A model generated the notes under the pieces. It searched no databases. It had not been told where the DNA came from and saw only the letters and a list, made by a program, of their open reading frames with translations. Made by a program: the position numbers and the translations under genes. Below, piece after piece: positions 58,284 to 64,000 of a stretch of DNA of 64,000 nt (positions are counted from its first letter, which is position 1; each line of letters opens with the position of its first letter). Origin of the DNA: an uncultured Prevotellaceae bacterium. Lineage in GTDB: Bacteria > Bacteroidota > Bacteroidia > Bacteroidales > Bacteroidaceae. Location of the stretch: contig CAMHJQ010000001.1 in assembly GCA_946185485.1 (NCBI GenBank), positions 62,001-126,000 on the forward strand, given 5' to 3'.

Positions 58284-60942
58284 TCGAGAGTGTCATCTCG
58301 ACGAAGCGGGCATTGGCATGCGGACGGGCAACTGTCAGCGTCTGCTTGATGCGGGCTGCCGCCTCCGGGTCCTTGGCCACCATATAGAGATAGCCACCGC
58401 CACCAGCTCCCGGCAACTTATAACCTAAGCAGAGGTCGTCCACCAAATCGGTGATACGTTGTACTGACACCGGATTGGTGCCGCTGTCTATCTGCTGGTT
58501 CTGCGCCCAGGTCTTACGCACCAGCAATCCCAGCCGCTGGAAGTCCTGGCGCAGGATGGCGTCATACATATCCTGAGCATGAGCCTTCATGGCACGCAAC
58601 TGGCGCAATTCACCACCATGGTTCAGGAACATCCGCCGCACTATCTCTGCCAGAATCTTCTTGGCCGTACGGGTGACTCCCGTATAATATAATAGGTGAC
58701 ACTGGGCATACTCGGGCTGCGTGTATACATCGTCCGGCAGCCAGCGCACCTGCAGGTTCTGGTCGAAGCCGCGCTGTGTCTCCAGCAACTTGATACCACC
58801 CAAGACGCCACCAAACTGATCCTGCCAGCCGCCACCCGTCGTCAGCAACTGTTCCAGCACGAGGGTGCGCTTACCAATCTCATTCTTGTCCCAGCCTAGG
58901 CCGCAGAAGTCGCTCACAGCCCCTAACACCGTGGAGGCCAGAATGCTGCTCGTACCCAGTCCGCTGCCTGCGGGTATCGCTGAGAGCAGCGTCAACTCAA
59001 TGCCGCTGCCAAAGGCCTCCAACTGAGCCCGCAGCGACGGATAGGCTTCCTGCGAGAAACCCGGCTGGAAGCCCGCCAGCGTCAGGGCCGCCTTGGGAAT
59101 GGAGAAAGGCGAACCCACCTTGTTGTATGCTGTCAGCTGTTCGTAGGTCTCTATCACCTCCATGGCGCCAAGGTCGATGCTGCGTAGCACGATATGCCGT
59201 TCGCGGCAGGGTTTTACGTAGGTCTGCAAGGGTGGCTGACCATTCAGTTCAATGGCGATATTCACCACCGAACCGCCCTCCATCAGACAGTAAGGCGGTG
59301 TATCGGTCCAGCCGCCGGCGAGGTCGATGCGGACGGGAGAGCGTCCCCAGACAATCTGGTCCTGGCAAACCGAGAGGCGGGGCGTGTTCAGTATGGAACA
59401 CTGAGAGTCAAGGATGCCCTGACGCAGCAGGGCAAAGGCACGGCTGCTGTCATCGCGGAACATGGCATCGTGAATGCGCGTCATCAGGGGCGCCGTGTCG
59501 CTGAGGAACTCTGGCATGGGCAACTGCATCTCCCGGAACTCGCGGGCAGCATCGTCCAAGTCCAACTGATAGAACACCGAGTGCTGCCAGTTGCGGGCCA
59601 AAGCAGGCCAGTTCTGGCTGCGGAAGTGACGTCGCTGGGCAAACAACCGGCGCAGGTTAGCCTGCGTGGAGATGTCCTCAGCGGAGAGATATTCTACGAT
59701 TTCCTGATGGTCAAAATGATCTAAAGTGTCTATACCTTCCAATGATTCCACCACCGGGAACTGCTTCTTCTGCTGGTCGCTGCCCGCAAAGCGGTCGTCG
59801 ATATGGTAGCGGCGGATGCAGTATTTCGTCTCACCGATGGGGACGATGTCTATACACTGGCCGGGCTGGAGCGTCACCGTCCAGTCGTTGTCGGGCACAC
59901 CCGTCACGACATGGTCGCTGGTCAGCGTCCAGTGTGGGCCGATGCAGCTGTTCTCTATCCAGATGTTCTGGTTGTCCTCCGTGAAGCGGCAGTGCGTCAG
60001 CGCATTCTGCGTAAAAATGCTGGGATGTGGTTTGCGGTCGTGGTGCATGATGTCACGCTGGTCGTTGACGATGTTCTGGATGGCAACGGTAGAAGATATC
60101 ATTTCCCGTGACGTGCCGAAGTGGTAGAACTCACCGCCCTGCAAGGGTACGATGGCTACCGACAGCGTGTGCAGCTCCGCATCGTCAATGGTGGGGTCGG
60201 TACCTAACGTACAACCAAATTCTGCATACAGGTCATATTCCTTTAGTGCGCCCTTGCCATCGCTGCTACGCTTCATCAGCAGTTTGACAGCCTTGTCGGA
60301 CAGCAGCCAGATTCCAATGTCAGTCAGATAGAAGTGCTCCTTCAACAGTTCCGTCAGCCGCTCGGTACTCGGCTTCTGCAGCATCATCTTCAGCACGTTG
60401 GGCGTGCGGCGGTCGCTGACAAACACGCCATGGTCCTTGGCGATGGAGGCATCGAGCCACAAGCCATAGCATACCACGTCGGCATCGGGGATGGTGCCTA
60501 TGCGTTCGGCAGCCCGGATATATACGTCGCCGCTGACTATCATCGTGGTCAGCCTGGCGGGAGCCTGCGCCATCATCCGCTCATAGAGTGGCAACTGCAG
60601 GTCGAGCAAGGTCTGAGACAGCCGCTGTCCGCGCTCCCAACGGAACACGGGGATGGGCGTCAGTATCTTGCCACTGGGGGCATACGACGGGAGGCGGCGG
60701 CTCTGACCACCGGCATGCAGGATGATGCGCCGCTCCGATGCCAGCCACTCGTCGAATGCCAGACCGCAACCGCTGGCTTGCGCATTGGCGTATGCCTGCT
60801 GCAGCAGCCATGCCGTACCACCTCCTGAGCCTAACTTATGGTCTACGGGGTCATGGGTACAAAAGAATTCTTCACGGGAGAAGCCAGTCACATCATGGAA
60901 ACTCTCCACGAGATTAGGCGGCAAGGACAGCAACTTTTTCAT
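58255..60942 (-). CDS. fkp: Bifunctional L-fucokinase / GDP-L-fucose pyrophosphorylase
   Basis: This 895-residue enzyme turns L-fucose into fucose-1-phosphate and then GDP-fucose. The N-terminal pyrophosphorylase part begins near KLGSGGGTAWLLQQA and HAGGQSRRLPSYAPSGK (about residues 30-100). The C-terminal GHMP kinase part shows SPVRIDLAGGWTDTPPYC, IPAGSGLGTSSILAS and LPGAGGGGYLYM. Length is close to Bacteroides Fkp (about 950). GDP-fucose lets gut Bacteroidales decorate capsules and glycoproteins with fucose. It is divergent from fucP across 138 bp, so salvage and uptake are likely controlled together. Confidence 0.93.
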   Translation of the reverse strand: MKKLLSLPPNLVESFHDVTGFSREEFFCTHDPVDHKLGSGGGTAWLLQQAYANAQASGCGLAFDEWLASERRIILHAGGQSRRLPSYAPSGKILTPIPVFRWERGQRLSQTLLDLQLPLYERMMAQAPARLTTMIVSGDVYIRAAERIGTIPDADVVCYGLWLDASIAKDHGVFVSDRRTPNVLKMMLQKPSTERLTELLKEHFYLTDIGIWLLSDKAVKLLMKRSSDGKGALKEYDLYAEFGCTLGTDPTIDDAELHTLSVAIVPLQGGEFYHFGTSREMISSTVAIQNIVNDQRDIMHHDRKPHPSIFTQNALTHCRFTEDNQNIWIENSCIGPHWTLTSDHVVTGVPDNDWTVTLQPGQCIDIVPIGETKYCIRRYHIDDRFAGSDQQKKQFPVVESLEGIDTLDHFDHQEIVEYLSAEDISTQANLRRLFAQRRHFRSQNWPALARNWQHSVFYQLDLDDAAREFREMQLPMPEFLSDTAPLMTRIHDAMFRDDSSRAFALLRQGILDSQCSILNTPRLSVCQDQIVWGRSPVRIDLAGGWTDTPPYCLMEGGSVVNIAIELNGQPPLQTYVKPCRERHIVLRSIDLGAMEVIETYEQLTAYNKVGSPFSIPKAALTLAGFQPGFSQEAYPSLRAQLEAFGSGIELTLLSAIPAGSGLGTSSILASTVLGAVSDFCGLGWDKNEIGKRTLVLEQLLTTGGGWQDQFGGVLGGIKLLETQRGFDQNLQVRWLPDDVYTQPEYAQCHLLYYTGVTRTAKKILAEIVRRMFLNHGGELRQLRAMKAHAQDMYDAILRQDFQRLGLLVRKTWAQNQQIDSGTNPVSVQRITDLVDDLCLGYKLPGAGGGGYLYMVAKDPEAAARIKQTLTVARPHANARFVEMTLSKKGLQVSRS

Positions 60943-60964
60943 ACGTCTTCTTCGTTTATTTTTG

Positions 60965-60972
60965 CAAAAATA
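60965..60972 (-). promoter_or_regulatory. -7 promoter box (TATTTTTG) of fkp
   Basis: The minus strand reads TATTTTTG from 60972 to 60965, 22 bp before the ATG. Confidence 0.5.
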
Positions 60973-61047
60973 AAAAAAAACTATGAATTATGATTGCAAC
61001 GCCACACATTTTTTTGGAAAAAGAACTATTAATTATGAACTTTTTTG

Positions 61048-61055
61048 TAACTTTG
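61048..61055 (+). promoter_or_regulatory. -7 promoter box (TAACTTTG) of fucP
   Basis: TAACTTTG lies 25 bp before the fucP ATG and 75 bp from the fkp -7 box. Confidence 0.6.
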
Positions 61056-61080
61056 ACCCCGAATAATATCAAACAAACCG

Positions 61081-62412
61081 ATGAAACTACTCGATAATAA
61101 GATTTTTTCATTCAATGGCGCCGGCGGCTTTGTGACATCATTTGTGCTCATCACGGCTTGCTTTGCCCTATGGGGATTTGCCAACAACGTCACGTCACCC
61201 ATGGTGGGAGCGTTCTCCAAGATATTCCGCATGAGCACTTTCGAGGCTTCGATGGTGCCCGTAGTCTTCAACTTAGGCTATTTCTGCATGGCATTCCCCG
61301 CAGCCCTGTTCATCCAGCGATACTCCTTCAAGTGGGGTGTACTGACGGGACTCATCCTCTATGCCATCGGTGCCCTGCTGTTCCTGCCGGCGAAAGCCAT
61401 CGGCATTTTTCCCCCATTCCTGTTGGCATACTTCATCCTGACATGTGGACTGTCGTTCTTGGAGACCAGCTGCAATCCCTACATCTACTGCATGGGAAGC
61501 GAGAAGACAGGCATTCAGCGTCTCAATGCCGCCCAGGCCTTCAACGCGTTAGGTTCGCTTGGTGGCATGCTGGTCGCCATGGCCGTTCACTCCAATATGA
61601 GTCCGCTTGACACGGTAACCCGCCATCAGCTGCCCTTACAGCAGTTTGAAATCATTAAGGACCACGACCTGGAAGTACTCATCCAGCCCTATATATTCAT
61701 TGCTGCCGTCGTGGTGCTCATCATCGTACTGATATGGCTAAAGCACATGCCCCATATCGAGGCCGCCGACTCCAACAAGGGACTCGTCGCCACGCTGAAG
61801 GAACTGCTACAGCGTAAGAACTACCGGGAGGGTGTGATGGCTGAGTTCTTCTATGTCGGTGCACAAGCCGCCTGTTGGACATTCATCATACAATATGGTA
61901 CACGTATCTTCATGTCTGAAGGTATGACGGAACAGGCTGCCGAGGTGCTCTCGCAAAAATTCAATATCACAGCAATGGTGTTCTTTGCCAGCAGCCGTTT
62001 CATCTGCACATGGCTGATGAAGTGGTTCGATGCCAGCCGGATGCTCTCCGTCATGGCCATTGTTGGCATTTCAGCAACTTTCGGCGTCGTCTTCTTCACC
62101 GACCGCAATGGTCTTTACTGCCTGGTGGCTGTCAGCATCTGCCTGTCGCTGATGTTCCCCACCATCTATGGTCTGGCCCTGCAGGGCATTGGTGAGAACA
62201 CCAAGATAGCAGGTGCAGGACTCGTCATGGCCATCCTTGGCGGATCGTTCTTCCCGCCCATCCAGGCAGCCATCATCCAGAGCGGATGCACCATGCTCGG
62301 ACTGCCCAGCACCAACCTGTCGTTCTTTATTCCGCTGTTTTGTCTGGCGATGGTGGCGTGGTACGGTCACCGCGCTTACGTACGACGCACCATCCTAAAA
62401 GAAGAAGAATAA
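61081..62412 (+). CDS. fucP: L-fucose:H+ symporter of the major facilitator family
   Basis: This 443-residue membrane protein has 12 predicted helices and FucP-type signatures: FALWGFANNVTSPM in helix 1, LGYFCMAFPAALFIQRYSFK, SCNPYIYCMGSEKTG and LNAAQAFNALGSLGGML. It imports L-fucose by proton symport. It is divergent from fkp, which would use the sugar. Its last 86 bp overlap the convergent YfhO-type gene. Confidence 0.9.
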   Translation: MKLLDNKIFSFNGAGGFVTSFVLITACFALWGFANNVTSPMVGAFSKIFRMSTFEASMVPVVFNLGYFCMAFPAALFIQRYSFKWGVLTGLILYAIGALLFLPAKAIGIFPPFLLAYFILTCGLSFLETSCNPYIYCMGSEKTGIQRLNAAQAFNALGSLGGMLVAMAVHSNMSPLDTVTRHQLPLQQFEIIKDHDLEVLIQPYIFIAAVVVLIIVLIWLKHMPHIEAADSNKGLVATLKELLQRKNYREGVMAEFFYVGAQAACWTFIIQYGTRIFMSEGMTEQAAEVLSQKFNITAMVFFASSRFICTWLMKWFDASRMLSVMAIVGISATFGVVFFTDRNGLYCLVAVSICLSLMFPTIYGLALQGIGENTKIAGAGLVMAILGGSFFPPIQAAIIQSGCTMLGLPSTNLSFFIPLFCLAMVAWYGHRAYVRRTILKEEE

Positions 62413-64000
62413 GCAGCAGCACCACATAGGCGACGTATGCCACCGTCTCCGTGCGGTCGATGCTCTTGGGGAAGAAACTCAGCACCACCTGGTGCTTGCC
62501 GGGTTTCACCTGCAGGGCACGCAACACGTAGTCCACACGTCCCAGTTCAGCCTCCTCACCGTCAATGGTAGCTGTCCAGCCTGGATAGTAGATTTCAGAG
62601 AACACCACGACACCACCCTTGACGGAGTTAACCTCATACGTCAGTTGGTTAGGCTCGTAGGCCTGCAGGGTGACGACACTCGTTGAATCCTGCACACTAC
62701 CCTCGCCCAGCACGTCGCGGAACTTCTTGTCGGCGACAGCCTCATGACGCAGCGGTAGCTGTCCGGTCATCTCCAGTTCCTCGTTGGCATTGTCAGCATA
62801 GTGCACTTTGTCCACCATCCAAGCATTACCGTAGGCGTATGGGTTTGCCAGAGGCACGCTTTGTCCATCCTGCAACGGCAGGATGAAGTATTTCGTATTG
62901 AGCATGTTCAGGATGGGATAGATGCTATCACCATTGACTTGCGTCATATCGCCGCCAGCCTTTGCCACAGCCTGCCCCATAGCAGCCATCTCAGGATGGA
63001 TATAGGCATCTATTAGTTCCTGATAGCGACGCAACTTGGCTGCATGATAGCCACCAATACTCTTGACGTATGCCGATGTCTCGTTCTCGTTGAAAGTGTC
63101 GGAAGCCATATTCAGCACGCGGTAGTCGAGCGACTTGTCCTGTATAATCTGGTCGATGGCTGGCGACTTGCGGATAGGCTCCTCACGGACGGTATTGGGT
63201 ACAAACATGGCATCGTTCAGGTAGCGCTTGTTCACCTGCCACATGTCCACCAGGCAGAGCACCACCAGCAGACATACGAGCCACTGGGCACGCAGCTTAC
63301 CATAACGGTAGAGCAGCAGCAAAGCCGTACCAATGACGATGACCAGCACCGTGCGCCAGCAGTCGGCGGTAAAGACGGCCATACGTACCTTGCTGATATT
63401 GGCCAGGAAGGACGACAGATACTCTTCCGGCAGCATGCGGCGCAGCTGCTCGGCATCGGCGGCCGACGTAAAGTCAAAGAACATCGTCGGCATCAGCGCA
63501 AAGAGTACAGCCATGCCGGCAGTCAGCAAGAACGAGACAACAACCCACTTCATCTTCTTGGCCAGCAGGTCCGGCTCGTCAACGATTTTCTTCAGTGCCA
63601 GCATGGCCAGCAACGGAATGGTAAACTCAGCGATGACCAGGATGGACGATACCGTACGGAACTTGGCATACATCGGCACATAGTCGATGAAGAAGTCGGT
63701 CAGCGGCATGAAATACTTTCCCCATGACAGCAGCACCGACAAGATGGTCACCGCCAGCAGCGCCCACTTCATAGGGCCCTTGACGATGAAGAGACCCAGG
63801 ATAAACAGCATGAGCACAAAGGCACCCACATAGACCGGACCCGCCGTAAAGGGTTGGTCGCCCCAATAGAGATACCACTGGCCGACATACTCAGCCAGTT
63901 CAGGGTCACACTGCTTCATGGCTGATTTCTCGTCACTCAGGTGTATCTGATGGGAACCGCCCTTGGCATTGGGCACCAATAGCGTCCATGTCTCGTCGAT
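62327..64000 (-). CDS. YfhO-type polytopic membrane protein, 5' end outside window
   Basis: The frame is open to the last base of the window, so the start lies beyond it; the TTG at 63979 is internal. The visible 557 codons show hydrophobic helices (AFVLMLFILGLFIVKG, ALLAVTILSVLLSW, YVAYVVLLLILLLLGWCVV) and a large soluble domain between them (VNSVKGGVVVFSEIYYPGW, WTATIDGEEAELGRVDYVLR), which match the YfhO family. Members are thought to move sugars or glycans in the cell envelope in some bacteria. The C-terminal 28 codons are antisense to the end of fucP. Confidence 0.82.
   Translation of the reverse strand: MDETWTLLVPNAKGGSHQIHLSDEKSAMKQCDPELAEYVGQWYLYWGDQPFTAGPVYVGAFVLMLFILGLFIVKGPMKWALLAVTILSVLLSWGKYFMPLTDFFIDYVPMYAKFRTVSSILVIAEFTIPLLAMLALKKIVDEPDLLAKKMKWVVVSFLLTAGMAVLFALMPTMFFDFTSAADAEQLRRMLPEEYLSSFLANISKVRMAVFTADCWRTVLVIVIGTALLLLYRYGKLRAQWLVCLLVVLCLVDMWQVNKRYLNDAMFVPNTVREEPIRKSPAIDQIIQDKSLDYRVLNMASDTFNENETSAYVKSIGGYHAAKLRRYQELIDAYIHPEMAAMGQAVAKAGGDMTQVNGDSIYPILNMLNTKYFILPLQDGQSVPLANPYAYGNAWMVDKVHYADNANEELEMTGQLPLRHEAVADKKFRDVLGEGSVQDSTSVVTLQAYEPNQLTYEVNSVKGGVVVFSEIYYPGWTATIDGEEAELGRVDYVLRALQVKPGKHQVVLSFFPKSIDRTETVAYVAYVVLLLILLLLGWCVVRKRGDRTTPPSPDKTAE

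Overview
This window is chromosomal DNA from a member of the Bacteroidales, most like Prevotella or a close relative. Evidence: Bacteroidetes-type promoters (TTTG, about 19-21 bp, then TAnnTTTG) sit before many genes; there is a hybrid two-component regulator (HTCS) beside xylan-type glycoside hydrolases; a VirE/HU gene pair, an Fkp-type fucose enzyme and an AICAR transformylase without a cyclohydrolase domain are present; and several secreted proteins end in the same short C-terminal motif. The species cannot be fixed from sequence alone. No rRNA, tRNA, CRISPR array, transposase or integrase was seen.

Layout. 1-13.7 kb: end of a polysaccharide utilisation locus (GH97 cut by the window edge, GH3, three GH43) closed by its HTCS regulator. 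13.7-20.0 kb, minus strand: a complete glycine cleavage operon, lplA-gcvT-gcvH-gcvPA-gcvPB-lpd. 20.1-24.9 kb: dxs, trkA and trkH. 25.0-36.4 kb: a second carbohydrate cluster (tandem GH43-CBM6, GH43-like, GH10 xylanase, GH31, two-domain esterase). 36.5-41.7 kb, minus strand: a probable three-gene unit with a polytopic membrane protein, a propeller lipoprotein carrying a CxxCH motif, and a GH43-CBM6 enzyme. 41.8-49.5 kb: a repeat-rich accessory island with two nearly identical copies of a 57/58-residue peptide gene, a PIN toxin-antitoxin pair between them, a GC-rich beta-helix surface protein broken by one in-frame TAG, a GxxExxY gene between palindromic repeats, a truncated paralogue of the surface protein and gene relics. 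49.5-52.1 kb: HU-like and VirE-like genes with a shared palindrome. 52.4-64 kb: uraA, a SIMPL protein, rplS, a small conserved-looking gene, AICAR transformylase, a small basic protein, GH53 galactanase, divergent fkp and fucP, and a YfhO-type membrane protein cut by the window end.

How it works together. The two CAZyme clusters and the minus-strand GH43 together supply an endo-xylanase, several candidate side-chain or exo-acting GH43 modules, beta- and alpha-glycosidases and esterases, which fits arabinoxylan or glucuronoxylan breakdown; GH53 adds galactan and fkp/fucP add fucose capture. No SusC/SusD pair lies in the window, so import would depend on genes outside it. The most unusual DNA is the 41.8-50 kb island. 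Several short-unit repeats also fall inside otherwise ordinary coding sequences (lpd, a GH43, a lipoprotein signal peptide and the tail of the beta-helix protein).
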